A DNA stretch of 64,000 nucleotides from Carettochelys insculpta (lineage: Eukaryota; Chordata; Testudines; Carettochelyidae). The notes beneath the pieces are model-generated. The model ran no database searches. It saw only the letters and a list, made by a program, of their open reading frames with translations, and had not been told where the DNA came from. This document shows, one piece after another, positions 34,111-45,484 of the stretch (position 1 is its first letter; every line of letters starts with the position of its first letter). Location: positions 226,403,501 to 226,467,500 of the forward strand of contig NC_134137.1 of NCBI RefSeq assembly GCF_033958435.1, read 5' to 3'. Made by a program: the position numbers and the translations under genes.

Positions 34111-37100
34111 CCCACCAGTAGAGAACTGCTGGACTAGAGTAAACAGCAGAGTTCATTCCACCACCATTGAAGAATGCCTGCTTCTTGCGTGTCAAAAAAA
34201 CCCACAATAGAATTTGGGGCAGGTAGAGGGAGATGCTTTCTGGCAGTGCAGACAAACACAAGAGCCAGAAAAGCTGTTGCTCCCCTATGCATGGGCAATG
34301 TTGTGGCTTTTTCTTTCAGATCAGAAGGAGATGAAAACATATTTCCCCTGAATACTTTTCTCTTTTAAATGCAAATAAGGTTAAAGTTGTATATCATGTC
34401 CGTTAGTTTTAGATTTGTTTACATTCACTTGTGTTAGTTAATGTCTGGAAATATTAGCAGAAATCTGCCTCGTATATTTCATGCTCTCTCACCTGTAAAA
34501 ACAAAATACAAAAAGGAGCATGGACGCAAAGGGATTTGCTGATTGACTCGCTCTGTCCTCTCTCAAAATAATCATCATTAAAGGAGGCCATCAATGCAGG
34601 AAAGATAAAAGTGGCCAACAATAGAAGCTTCAGAACAAATAGACAAACTAATCTTCAGAACAAGCCAGCACTCATGGCTGATGGTCACAAGATATTTGTT
34701 CCATTTCTTTTCTCAATTCTTCTGTCAAAACTCAAAGGAGTTCAATCCCTTGTGCTATAAATTGGCCTCAGGTTGTTGCAGTTTAAGATCTGGAATAAAA
34801 AAGGAAATCTTATTTTAGTTTGCAATGTTTTGCCAGTTCCCCAGAAACAGACTTTAAACACTAGCAAATGATAAATATGAATCAATAAAATACTGTAGCA
34901 TTTTGCAACAATGTCTTTGGCGTATGTTAGTAGCAACATTAACTGACACTCAATGTACCCCTTAGGTATAATGCTGCAGGATTTTTTTTTCCCTATGATA
35001 TCATTATGCATTTGTGGGGTATCTTACACCTAACGATCGTAGAACTTTGCTAAGGTAGGCAAGCATTATCCTCATTATACAGAAAAGAAACTGGGGGACA
35101 GAAGTTATAATGAAAAAGTGTCAAGACAGAATAACTCAAGTGTTTACTGCATGCGATGGGTACCTAAATAAAACTCAGCTGATTTTCAGAAGATACATTT
35201 AAGTGCCACTGATGTCAACACTTTCTGCTTAGTGTACCAGACAGCAGCAACACAGGGACTCCAGTCTGGAGGAACCAAGACTCTGGTCCATACAGACTGT
35301 GCCCCTTCTCCTATGGCCCCATTCCTCCCACACCAAACCTCAGCCCGGAACCATTTACACCCACGCCAGACCCCAGGTGGGGAGCTTGTCCAGCAGCACT
35401 GGCAACTTGAAGCATTTGGTGCAGCTTGACAGTTGTGCTGGCTACTTTTTGCCAAGCTCAGTCACACTCCATTGAATAAGGAGAAGTAACTCCGGACACG
35501 TGTATTACTTTCCAAAGCAGCCTGGGTCTGAGATAGTATTCAACTGTGTGTGTGTGGATGATTTCGTGTTGGTGGGGACTGTGGTTGCTCAGAGGAGGGA
35601 GGGAATCCTCGCCAGAAAGGTGAGACGGCTAGGACCAAAATTTCTAAAAAAAGAACATTTTAAAACATTTTCTTTTCAAAAGTTTGTATCCCAGATCCAT
35701 AGCTGCTTTGGTTGCTCATGTCGCATCCTGGTGAGGACACCCCAACTTGGCAACCTCAGACTTTGTGTTTCAAGTGTCAGATGTTTGCCCAAGACCCAAA
35801 CAGTAGAGTGGAGATCCTCTCCAAACATGGATCTAATGTACTTCTCCTGCCTACAGCTGTGACAGACAGGGCCAGTTCTTACACTCTGCTGAGGGGTTCT
35901 GACAAAGGTCATACAACCTGTGAGCAGCAGTGAATCAAATGCTGCCGCCACTGCTGCTTTGTTCTCCTGCAGTGTGCGGTAACAATAGTGCAATACAAGT
36001 AATAATAATGCAACTGTGTATTACAAACTCCCAAACACAGCTCAAACACTATGGCAAACCCGCATGGCCAAGCTAGGCCTCTGGTTTAGAACGGAAAATC
36101 ATAATAGCCTGTAACCTAGCAACAGCCAACAAACCTCACAAAAACTTAAGTCTTCGGCCTCACCCATCAAGCGCACTGACGGGCTGTGGGTCCCATTGTA
36201 GCTGACCCCAAATGCTATAGCTTAGATCAGCTCCCAGCTCCAGCCATTTAGACCACGTCACTGGCCTGCCTCGAATAGTCACTCTGCTGCCTCTCTTCAT
36301 CTGTATCAAATACAGGTTTTTCATCCTGCCCCATTCTCAGGTACATTCTACACTCAGATTTAGTTCAACTGCCTTGGCCTCGTTTCAGCCCTGCTATGCC
36401 TTCATCTCATTTCTGCCTATTTTCCCCTCACTCACTCTCCTGCGCCTCCCTTCTCACTGCTCCTCTGCCTCCAGCAAATACTGCTGGTTGATATTAAAAA
36501 GAAAAATCTGCATATTTCTGATAGTCCCTCACCCAGATTCCTGTGGAGACTGGGAGTCTTTAATGCATTATCAATGTCGTATGAAGGGAGAAACGCTTAT
36601 AAAAAATAGCACACTACTCCAGGCTTGTATAGTCATGCTGAACTGTCTCTTCTCTTTGGGTACAACATGGTGCAGCTGGAGGTATAATTCCCAGATCAGA
36701 TAAACATGCATGCACTTGTTCTGACCGATTTAGCTAGCTAAAAACAGAGCGCACCTGTGGCAATATGGACTAGTCTCCTGAGTGCAATCCTGTCTGAGAG
36801 CCTATCTACGTACTCAGGGCAGCTCACCCAGCTCTCCACCTACACAGCCACAGCTGCACCACGATTTTAGTGTGCAAGCTCAGTGGAGCTGTTGAACTTT
36901 GTCAGAATGACCCAAGCTGGAAAGGTACAGCCAGAGATGTCACCTTACAAGTTTTAGAAAGAGAAATCTCAACTTCACCTCACTGAGCAGTATCTTAAGA
37001 ACAGGGCCGGGAAGAGAGGTGCTGGTGAGGTTGGGGAAAGTTGTCAGGCCAACGTAAAAAAAGAGGCATATTTATTTTCCTTAATTTTTGCAAAGCATGA

Positions 37101-37229
37101 ATCAAAACCCACATCCAATTCAGGGAAGGCCAAATTAACATACACAACTCCAGCAACGTTAATTATGTAGATCATGGACCCATTAATTCCTTTGTAGTCC
37201 AATATGAACCTCTGTCTACAAATATGCAC
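34111..37229. other. Mostly unique sequence
   Basis: No gene or full mobile element was recognised. A short inverse-MIR remnant (CATTATCCTCATTATACAGA) is at 35,067-35,110. Frames of up to 120 codons show no domain. Confidence 0.4.
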
Positions 37230-37241
37230 TTGTTTAATTAA

Positions 37242-37452
37242 TAACAGAGAGGAAGCTGTGCTAGTCTATACACTATCAAAACAAAAAGCAGTCAAGTAGC
37301 ACTTTAAAGACTAGCAAAATAGTTTATTGGGTGAGCTTTCGTGGGACAGAGCCACTTCTTCTGAAGGTCTGAAGAAGTGGGTCCGTCCCATGAAAGCTCA
37401 CCCAATAAACTATTTTGCTAGTCTTTAAAGTGCTCCTTGACTGCTTTTTGTT
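37242..37452 (-). mobile_element. Palindromic Penelope-derived insertion (211 bp)
   Basis: It is flanked by an exact 12-bp duplication, TTGTTTAATTAA, at 37,230-37,241 and 37,453-37,464. The inverted arms (about 37,281-37,361 and 37,367-37,452) carry the same 3'-end sequence as the 26.4-27.36-kb element (CCAATAAACTATTTTGCTAG, CTTTAAAGTGC). The tail with CTGTGCTAGTCTATA is on the left, so the element is oriented minus. CTGAAGA at 37,369-37,375 and a slightly damaged stem II remain of the hammerhead core. Confidence 0.85.
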
Positions 37453-37464
37453 TTGTTTAATTAA

Positions 37465-38564
37465 ATCATTTGGGTTGGAACCAACTCAAAAAACGAGTGT
37501 ACATACTAACTTTGAGTTAAACATGTTTCTTTAAATCCCTGTTCAACTTAAGCTAAACAGAAATAAAAAGGGTTTAAACTAAAGAGCATCCATGCAGCTT
37601 TCTGCATGTATTAGTAAATAATTATGCATGTAGCTACCGCTTAAGACACTAATTCCAATGAGTCACAAAAAGAAATAGACTCCAGCTCCCTCCTTCAGAT
37701 GTCGTGGTCAGCAGAGTTAAAAAGCAACAAATCATGTTTTAGTCAGGAGATCAGTTCATTCTGAAACACCAAGTGAGCGGACCTTTGGGGTAAAATGGAT
37801 CACTTTTCAGAGCGAAATTGTGCAAAAGAAACAAGTTTTCGATTTTTAAGGTTGCCCACACCATAGTGAAGAATTAGAAAGAACACACCTTCCTAGGGTG
37901 TATATTTTTTTCTGACATCCCCAGCGTTAATCGCTCTGGTTTGATGCACAGGTTTCTTTAAAGAAAGGAGTGTTTGAAAGTTGAACATCATGTAATTTTA
38001 TCCCCAAATTACTAAAAATGAATGGTTTACAGAAAGAAAAAAAGGCTAGCGGCCAAATCTTAATAATTGTACCTCCGTACCAATTCAGGGATATGACCTC
38101 TGTACGTTAGCCTGAGGCCTTAGGCAACACCCAACTGAAGAAAGGTGAGAACAATCACACTTATGATCATGACTCCACAACAGGGAAAACCCCAAAAAGG
38201 AGAACACAAACAACAGGCACTTCAGTTACACTCTTTTTCTGTACCCCACTCTGTAGAGAGCTTTAAAATGATTATGCCTTAAAAGAAAATGCACGTCAAT
38301 GCTAAAAGCGCTACATTGGCACAGCTGAACCAACTGTAGCACATCTGGTGAAGACACTCAGCAACCCCGGCACAGATGCCAAGAGCAGCACATGAGCCCG
38401 TTGTCAGTGGCACACAAGGCAAGAGCCGAGCCCTGCCCTCCTCCCCCAGGCAGCTGGGCGCTTACTCTGCATTGACAAAAGACCAGCTAATGCTGCCAAC
38501 CACCACCTTAAACGATAAAGCTCTGCATCTTTATCAATGAATGAAGCTGCTGTAAGCAGGACTA
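37465..38564. other. AT-rich unique sequence
   Basis: Nothing recognised. Confidence 0.4.
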
Positions 38565-38925
38565 TTAGGCTACGTCTACATGTGTATGCTACATCGAAAT
38601 AGCTTATTTCGATGTAGCGACATTGAAATAAGCTATTTCGATGAATAACGTCTACACGTCCTCCAGGGCTGGTGCCGTCAACGTTCAACGTCGACGTTGG
38701 GCAGCACCACATCAAAGTAGGCGCTGCGAGGGAGCGTCTACACGCCAAAGCGGCACACATCGAAATAAGGGTGCCAGGAACAGCTGCAGACAGGGTCACA
38801 GGGTGGACTAGCACTTCCGGGGCAACAGCTAGCCGCTCCCTTAAAGGGCCCCTCCCAGACACACTCAGCCTGCACAGCATGCGGTCTGCAGAGCCACAGG
38901 CACGCACACCTCGAGCAACGCAGTC

Positions 38926-40266
38926 ATGGACCCCCAGCAGCAGCAGCAGCCGCCAGAGGTCCACCCAGCTGCCCCTGCAGGAGCAGTGCTTGCCCTGCTC
39001 AATGCCATGCAGGAGGCAGCTGATCACCTTTTCTTCATGGAAGAGGAGCTGCCCCCAGGGCAGGAGGAAACAACCCCAGACCCTGCTGCCCCCCGCCCCA
39101 CCCCCGCCGCACACGCCGCCAGCTGTGGAGCTACCCCACGAGCACCGACTGGTGGGAGCGGCTGGTGCTCTGCGAGTGGGGCGACGACCGCTGGCTCCAG
39201 AACTTTCGCATGAGCCGGCAGACATTCCTGGAGCTCTACCAGTGGCTCACCCCCACGCTAGGCACCAGGACACCGCCATGCGGCGTGCCCTCAGCATGGA
39301 GAAACAGGTCGGCATCGCTGTCTGGAAGCTGGCCACTCCAAACAGCCACCGATCCGTGGGGCAGCAGTTTGGCGTCGGCAAGGCCACTGTTGGGGCTGTC
39401 CTCATGGAGGTAAGAGGACCCACAGGGAGGGGGAGGCAGCCCTGGGAGGGGAGGGGGAGACACACCCTGCACACCCCTCATTGGTGCTCTCCCATGTCCT
39501 TCCGCTGCAGGTCGTCCGCGCAATCAATGCCCTGCTCCTCCACAGGCTCGTGAGGCTTGGGGACCCGGATGCCGCCATCGTGGGCTTTGCCACCCTGGGC
39601 TTCCCCAATTGCTTCGGGGCTCTGGATGGGACCCATATCCCCATCCGTGCCCCGGAGCACAGCGGAGGAGGCTTCCTGAACAGAAAGGGCTACCATTCGG
39701 TGGTCCTCCAGGCCTTGGTGGACAGCCGGGGCCATTTCCTGGACATTTATGTTGGCTGGCCTGGCAGCACCCACGACGCCCAGGTATTCCGGAATTCGGG
39801 CCTGTGCCGCCGCCTGGAAGCGGGGACCTACATCCCCCAGCGGGAGATCCCTGTGGGGGACACCACGATGCCCCTCTGTGTCATCGCAGATGCAGCATAC
39901 CCCCTCCGGCCCTGGCTCATGCACCCTTACACGGGCCATCTCACAGCCAGCCAGGAGCGCTTCAACACGCGCCTGAACCACGCGCGCCAGGTGGTTGAGC
40001 GCACATTTGGCCGCCTCAAAGGGCGCTGGAGGTGTCTCCTCACCCGCCTTGATGCGGGCCCCACCAACATCCCCCAAATTGTGGGCGCGTGCAGCGCCCT
40101 CCACAACCTGGTGGAGAGCAAGGGGGAGGCATTCTTTCAGGCCTGGGCTGTGGAGGCTGGCAGGGCTGACGTGCAGCCACCAGCTGCCCCCAGTCACCAG
40201 GTGGACCCTGAGGGGATCCGGGTCTGGGAAGCCCTGCGGGCCCATTTCGACCAAGCCGCGGGGTGA
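38926..40266 (+). pseudogene. Harbinger transposase (HARBI1-like), two exons, frameshifted
   Basis: Exon 1 runs from about 38,926 to 39,409 and exon 2 from 39,511 to 40,266. The 101-bp intron has GTAAGA and CTGCAG borders and joins LMEV to VRAI in frame. Exon 1 starts MDPQQQQQ, carries an acidic N-terminus, then in a second frame DWWERLVLCEWGDDRW and QTFLELYQWL, and in a third frame MEKQVGIAVWKLATP and SVGQQFGVGKATV (helix-turn-helix-like). So two frameshifts are present, near 39,110-39,125 and 39,262-39,270. Exon 2 is open and holds the DDE_Tnp_4 nuclease: D in GALDGTH, D in IADAAYPL, E in VERTFGRLKGRW. The enzyme excises and inserts the transposon together with its Myb-like partner. AATAAA at 40,375-40,380 can serve as the polyadenylation signal. 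Host HARBI1 is unlikely given intact TIRs and target duplication. Confidence 0.9.
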
Positions 40267-40621
40267 ACACTGGCAGGCCTCCCCCTGCACGCCCCGCATC
40301 CTCCACAACACTCCCTGCCCCTACACCCACACCACAGAGCACCCAAGAGCACCCCCCCCCACACTTTTCTTGCAAATAAAAATAGACCTGTTGTTTGTGA
40401 AACCACAAAACATTGAATTCTTATTATTATATTATTACAACAAATATAAATATTATATATTATATGGATAACCAAAAAACAGTGGAACACAAGGAAGGGG
40501 AGAACTATTTACATGGGGGGGCAGGTATCATAACATAACAGGGTCTAATACAAACTATATACAACACAAGGGGATATGTACAAAGGAGGAGGGGGGGGCC
40601 ACGTCCTGGGCCCCGTACCCC

Positions 40622-42226
40622 CTAATGTCCAGAGCTGGGGGTGGGCTGCCGCGACCTTCGCCTCGGCCTCAGCCCTGGCCGGGGCTGGCTGTGGGCCGGG
40701 CGGACCAGCAGATATGGCCAGTGGGTGTCAGCAGGCCCCAGGTTCCCCTCAGCGGAAGGCCCCTCAGTGGCGGACGGCAGTGGGATGGCGGGTGGAGCAG
40801 TGGGTGGAGCAGGCAGGGCGGGCAGAGCGGCGGCCGGTGCGGCATGGGGGGCCAGGTAGTCCGCGATGCGCTCAAACGTGCGCATAAAGGCCCCCCATGC
40901 CTCCTGGCACCAGGCCAGCGCCTGCTCCTGCAGATGGAGGCGCCACTCGTCCACCCGCAGGCGCTGCTCTGGATCGCCAGCAGCTGGGGGTCCGTCACCG
41001 TCTGGGGGTGGTGCTGGCTCCACCGTCGTCCCCGCCCTGGGGCTGGTCAGTGCTCCGCCGGGGGGCTGGCCTGCAGTGATGGCCCCGGTGGGCTCTCCGG
41101 GACCACTGACACCTCGCCGGCGCTCTCCGGTCCCTCCGATGGTGCAGCTGTGGAACACGGGGGGAAGAAGAGTGTGGGCTCTGAGCCGTGGTGTGGGCCG
41201 TTAGTGTGGGCTCTGAGCCCACACTCTTCTTCCCCCCGTGTTCCGCAGCTGCACCATCGGAGGGAAGCCGTTAGTGTGGGCTCTGAGCCGTGGCCCTTGT
41301 CCCCCCACCCCTCTGCTGCTGGTTCCCCATCCCCGTCCCCGGGAGATGCTGCTGCTGCTGATGGGTGTCCCACCCCGTCCCCCTGGGGGACCCTAGGTTC
41401 CGCTCCCCCCATCCCCAGGGATGGGGCATGGCACTGTCGTGCTGGGGGGGCAGGGGCTGATGCACTTTTCTGAGGGACATGCCACTGCTGTCCTTGCAGC
41501 CATGGTCATCTGGGCATGTGGAGGGCCCTGGTCACGTCTGTTGCCCCCACCCCTCAACCCCGGGGGTGTGCACCGGGGGGTACATACCTGACGGTCCGCT
41601 TCCATGGTCGAGGGACACCCTGTGGGCGGACGCCCTGCTGGAGCTCCGGGACGGCAGCGCGATGTGGAGCCCCCCATCGCTGGAGGAGGATTCCCCCTCC
41701 TCCTCCTCCTCCGGCATCCCAGGGGTGGGCTCCTGGGGGGGCCCCTGGGGTGTGGGGCTTGCCTCCGGGGCGGACTCTGCCTCTGGGGCCTGCTGGGGCT
41801 CGTCGGCCGAGGTGTCAAGAGTGGCCAGCGGGGAGGCGGTGTGCCGGGGGCCCAGAATTTCCCTGAGCTCCCTGTAAAAGGGGCAAGTGGCAGGGGCGGC
41901 CCCAGATTGGCTGGCCGCATCCCAGGCCCAGGCATAACCCTGCCGCAGCTCCTTGACCTTACTCCTGACATGGTCAGGAGTGCGGGCAGAGTGACCCCAG
42001 GTGGCCAGGCCCTCGGCCAGCCGAGCGAATGCATCCGCGTTCCACCTCTTGCTCCCCATTACCTGGAGCACCTCCTCCTCGCTCCAGAGCCCCAGCAGGT
42101 CCCGGAGCTCGGCCTCCGCCCAGGAGGGGCCCCGCTGCCTCTTCCCTGGCTGGCTGCCGGCCTGGGAGCCCGGGCTCCCCTTGGGGGGGTGCCCTGGGGG
42201 CGCTTAGGGGGCTGGCGGGCAGCCAT
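40622..42226 (-). pseudogene. Harbinger second protein, Myb/SANT-like, two exons, frameshifted
   Basis: The second Harbinger gene encodes a Myb/SANT-like DNA-binding protein that in this class helps nuclear entry and end binding of the transposase. ATG is at 42,226 (MAARQPPKRPQ). A run of seven C's (plus-strand G7 at 42,183-42,189) breaks the frame. After it the correct frame reads SWAEAELRDLLGLW and SKRWNADAFARLAEGLA, then HVRSKVKELRQGYAWAWD and FYRELREILG, the trihelix with its spaced tryptophans. An acidic/serine region EEEEEGESSSS follows. A GTATGT donor lies after 41,588 and a CACAG acceptor before 41,147. The second exon holds RVDEWRLHLQEQALAW...AFMRTFERIADYLA, a C-terminal helix region. 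Exon 2 is out of frame with exon 1, so a further small shift exists. Confidence 0.85.
41160..41290. repeat. Local duplicated and inverted words in the Harbinger intron
   Basis: GTGTGGGCTCTGAGCC occurs several times between 41,177 and 41,291. The acceptor-side GCTGCACCATCGG block is present in an inverted copy at 41,248-41,262. A local duplication or inversion has rearranged the intron. Confidence 0.6.
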
Positions 42227-42667
42227 CACAGCGGGGGGGGTGTCTCTGGGCTGCAGGGAGGTGTGCAGGCAGGCTGCGTGGCTGTGCTGCCGCCTGCACG
42301 CTCTCTCAGCTTCCTGCACAGGAAGGCAGGGGGCGGGGAGCTTTAAGGGGCCGCTGCACGCAGTGACCATTGAGCTTAGGGGCTGGAGAGAGAGCGTCTC
42401 TCAACCCCTCAGCTGATGGCCGCCATGGCAGACCCCGCTATTTCGATGTTGCAGGACGTGGATCGGCTACAAGTGCCCTACTTCGACGTTCAACATCGAA
42501 GTAGGGCGCTATTCCCATCTCCTCATGAGGACAGCGACTTCGACGTCTCGCCGCTTTATGTCGATGTCAACTTCGAAATAGCGCTTGCCATGTGTAGACG
42601 TGGCGGGCGCTATTTCGAAGTTGGCACGGCTACTTCGAAGTAGCCGGCACATGTAGACGCGGCTTTA

Positions 42668-43103
42668 GTGACTGCAGAAAGTATCACTGATGCTCGACCA
42701 TACAGAGAGGTCAAAAGGTCAAATTTCAGCACTGTGTCCTAGAAAGGTTACTCCTGCTCTAGGCCAAAGGGGAGAGAGTTCTCCCACAGCCATAATAAAG
42801 AGTTGGTAGCTATGTCGGCGGGAGACACAATGCAGTCTGCACTGTCATTTAGCCTGGCATAACTTACATTGCTCAGGAGGGTGGCTTATTCACCTCCCTG
42901 AGGGATGTAAGCTATACTGAAGGAAGTGGTAGCACAGACTTGGTCACAGTCTACTCTGGCGGGTAATTTTCTCTAAGTATGATGAGATCAAAAGTATTTT
43001 ATTCTGAAAATCAGTAGTGAGTCTCAGAAAGCACACCACAGAGAAGAAAAAGAGTTTATAGATGGCTAAGAAATTTCATCTAAGCATAATGAATCTTATA
43101 TCG
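42668..43103. other. Unique sequence
   Basis: Nothing recognised. Confidence 0.35.
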
Positions 43104-43436
43104 CAGCGGTTTTCAATCTAGGGTCCTTGGCCTCCTACCCAGTTTGACTGAGTCCACAAAGCAGAGCCAGCATTAAACTAGTTGGAGCCCAGGGCAGAAA
43201 GCCACAAGGCCCCTCTGCAACCTACTACCCTGCAGGGCAGAAATCCACGGTTCTCCCCACCATATCGGCAGAGCTGTAAACCACCCGTGGCTGCTGAAGT
43301 CCTGGAATCCCCTTCCCCCTGACTGGAGGTCCAAATTATGGCTTGCCCCACTGGCCCTCAAGGTTTATATACACCAGGTTGGCTTGTGGGAAGGCGGGGG
43401 GAGACACTAAAAGAAAAAGGTTGAGAATCTCTACTG
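43104..43436. mobile_element. hAT-type MITE
   Basis: The ends CAGCGGTTTTCAATCT and (inverse) CAGTAGAGATTCTCAACC are hAT termini (CAGnGGTTCTCAACC type). The expected 8-bp duplication is blurred (TTATATCG versus TATAGAAA), so confidence rests on the ends. Confidence 0.7.
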
Positions 43437-43768
43437 TATAGAAAGGATAACCAGGTAAGTTCAGTGAACCAAAATATCAATTTAAATTCATGGAAAATAA
43501 GCCCTTCAAAGAGTGTTTTGAGTCAAGCAAGTGATAAACATTCAAAAATTTCAAATCCAAATAAACTCTCACTTTCTCTCAGTCTACCAAGATTAGTTTA
43601 CTTCTCTCCTCTCCAGAAATACAAGCGGGTCTTTACCAGAAGTTTAAATACTATTTCAACTTAAGGTATCAACAATCTCCTATCAGTATAATGAAATGTG
43701 TTAAAACAAATCCCTCTGACAATGATTTTGTAAGTCCCATCTCAATTATGACGCAAAGAAGTCTTGAT

Positions 43769-43940
43769 ATCACAGGGATAGCCGAGTTAGTCTGTATCTT
43801 CAAAAACAATGAGAAGTCCTGTGGCACCTTATAGACTAACAGATATTTTGGAGCATAAGCTTTCGTAGGCAGAGACTTGCTTCATCAGCTGCATCTGATG
43901 AAGTGGGTCTTTGCCCACAGAAGCTTATGCTCCAAAATAT
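43769..43940 (-). mobile_element. Palindromic Penelope-derived insertion (172 bp)
   Basis: It is flanked by an exact 10-bp duplication, AAGTCTTGAT, at 43,759-43,768 and 43,941-43,950. The family tail (inverse of CAGACTAACTCGGCTATCC) is on the left, so orientation is minus. The right arm stops at GCTCCAAAATAT, only nine bases after the predicted hammerhead cleavage point. The plus-strand core has CTGATGA (43,895-43,901), but GAAA is changed. The minus-strand arm keeps CTGATGA and GAAA, but stem II is broken. Confidence 0.85.
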
Positions 43941-43950
43941 AAGTCTTGAT

Positions 43951-45482
43951 GTTATCCTAGAGCAGAGGCTCACCTTGGCAGCAGGTTTCATCTTGGTGCT
44001 GCAGTGTGGTTTCTCTTCCTCTTAGTTGTCCACTGCATATTGCTTGGAGAGGTGTCAGCTAGAACAGGCAGAGCTGAGAGGAGCGAGTTGTACTGAGCAT
44101 TCAAGTCAAATGTGCTGCTGATTTGCTCAATTCGGAGACATTTATGTTCTTCTTGTTCCACAAATTTATCAAAGGAGGAAAATAAACTACTTTTAAGGCA
44201 TGGCTGGGGTCAAATATTTGCCTTAGTTCTTCTGTTGGGATTCAATGCCTTTGTGAGTTGGTCTTAGTAAGGTCTTCAAATCATGAATACGTTATCTGCT
44301 GCCACACTGACAACGAGCTGGTAAGTGTATTTGTGGCACAAAATTCTCTAAATTTTACCAATTATTCTGAGTTTTACCTCTTTCCCTGATTTAGTCAAAA
44401 TTCTGAAGTATCTCTTTAGCTTCACTAGAGTTCAACAAAAGTTGAACTCTGCTGCTGCTGCTTCTTCTTAATAGTTCTTGAAGGAATTGCTGAAGAATTG
44501 CCAGATACCTACTTAGTCCCACTATACCAAAACTCTACATCCAAAAGACTTATTGAAATAATCACTTCTAGCACCAGATGACCCCTCTAGATTGCACCTA
44601 AGTATCTTTCTATTCACACAGCACTGACGTTAGGAAATTACATTAGATGCTTGGATTGAGGAACAAAGCACTTGCAATAAACATTGTATAAAGAGCTTTG
44701 ATCATTTTAAGCATTTAAGGAATAAACAAAGATTTTCCTCTTTGATTGGATACATGAATTTTGAAGTACCAAAGGTCTTCTATATAATAGGTTCCAGCTA
44801 TAAATGCTCTCCTTATCAGTTGAAGGACAACGATGTTGAGCGTTTATTTAAAAATTAAATTAATTGGGAAGTTTTCTAGAATCCCATATGAGAGTTTCAA
44901 ACCAAAGCTTGTTGCTTGCAAACAGGAGTGGTTTAAAATCACCCCACTTTATGATGTAAAGTTTTTGACTGTTAGTAACACATCCCTGAACATTTCTGCT
45001 CTTCTTATAGTCTTATTTCTATGCCCATATCGTACCATACCATAGCAAATGGATGTGCCTTGACCTTTCATCGAACACTGTTAGCTTGGTTTGCCTTTCT
45101 GATCAAATGGTCCTCAGATTTAAGATTTGCCATCAGTACTACATTTACAACTAGAAATTAAAGATTTCTATCAAACATTCTGTACAAAGCCTGGATCAAA
45201 ACATTTATAATATTTATTTCAAAAATACAGTATAAAAAGGATAGAATGTTAAAACAAAATGGAAGCTATAAGCTGCATTTCAAAGCCCATTTAAACAAGG
45301 TTTGGGGTAAAAAACACCACATTATTTCTCTTAGATAATCTGGGAGCCTTTCATTAGTTGACAGAAAGTAAATTTCCTAGGAATCTCCTTAGCATGAACA
45401 TTTGACATGATTACATAACAAACATGTCATTCTCCAAGCATAATGTGTACAACAACTATTGTAAATCTCCCTTAAAATTTAG
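43951..45482. other. AT-rich unique sequence
   Basis: No gene or mobile element recognised. Confidence 0.4.
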
Positions 45483-45484
45483 TA

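Larger units (their letters stand above)
38568..42664 (+). mobile_element. PIF/Harbinger DNA transposon (4.1 kb)
   Basis: The ends GGCTACGTCTACATGTG and (inverse) AGCCGCGTCTACATGTG are flanked by TTA at 38,565-38,567 and 42,665-42,667. This is the 3-bp TWA duplication of PIF/Harbinger. It contains both proteins of the class: a DDE transposase on plus and a Myb/SANT-like protein on minus, convergently transcribed. Just inside the ends lie palindromes of the TCGAAATAGCTTATTTCGA type. Exon-level frameshifts show that this copy is no longer autonomous. A 711-bp derivative sits at 48,702-49,412. Confidence 0.92.

Noticed and set aside
38404..39225. A 273-codon minus frame over the Harbinger left end
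   Set aside because: It is antisense to transposase exon 1 and crosses the terminal repeat into flanking DNA.
38926..40266. Domesticated host HARBI1 gene
   Set aside because: The copy keeps TIRs and a TTA duplication, carries frameshifts, and sits in a mobile element with a deletion derivative nearby.
40625..41473. A 282-codon plus frame opposite the Harbinger second gene
   Set aside because: It is a shadow of the minus-strand Myb-like gene and its intron.
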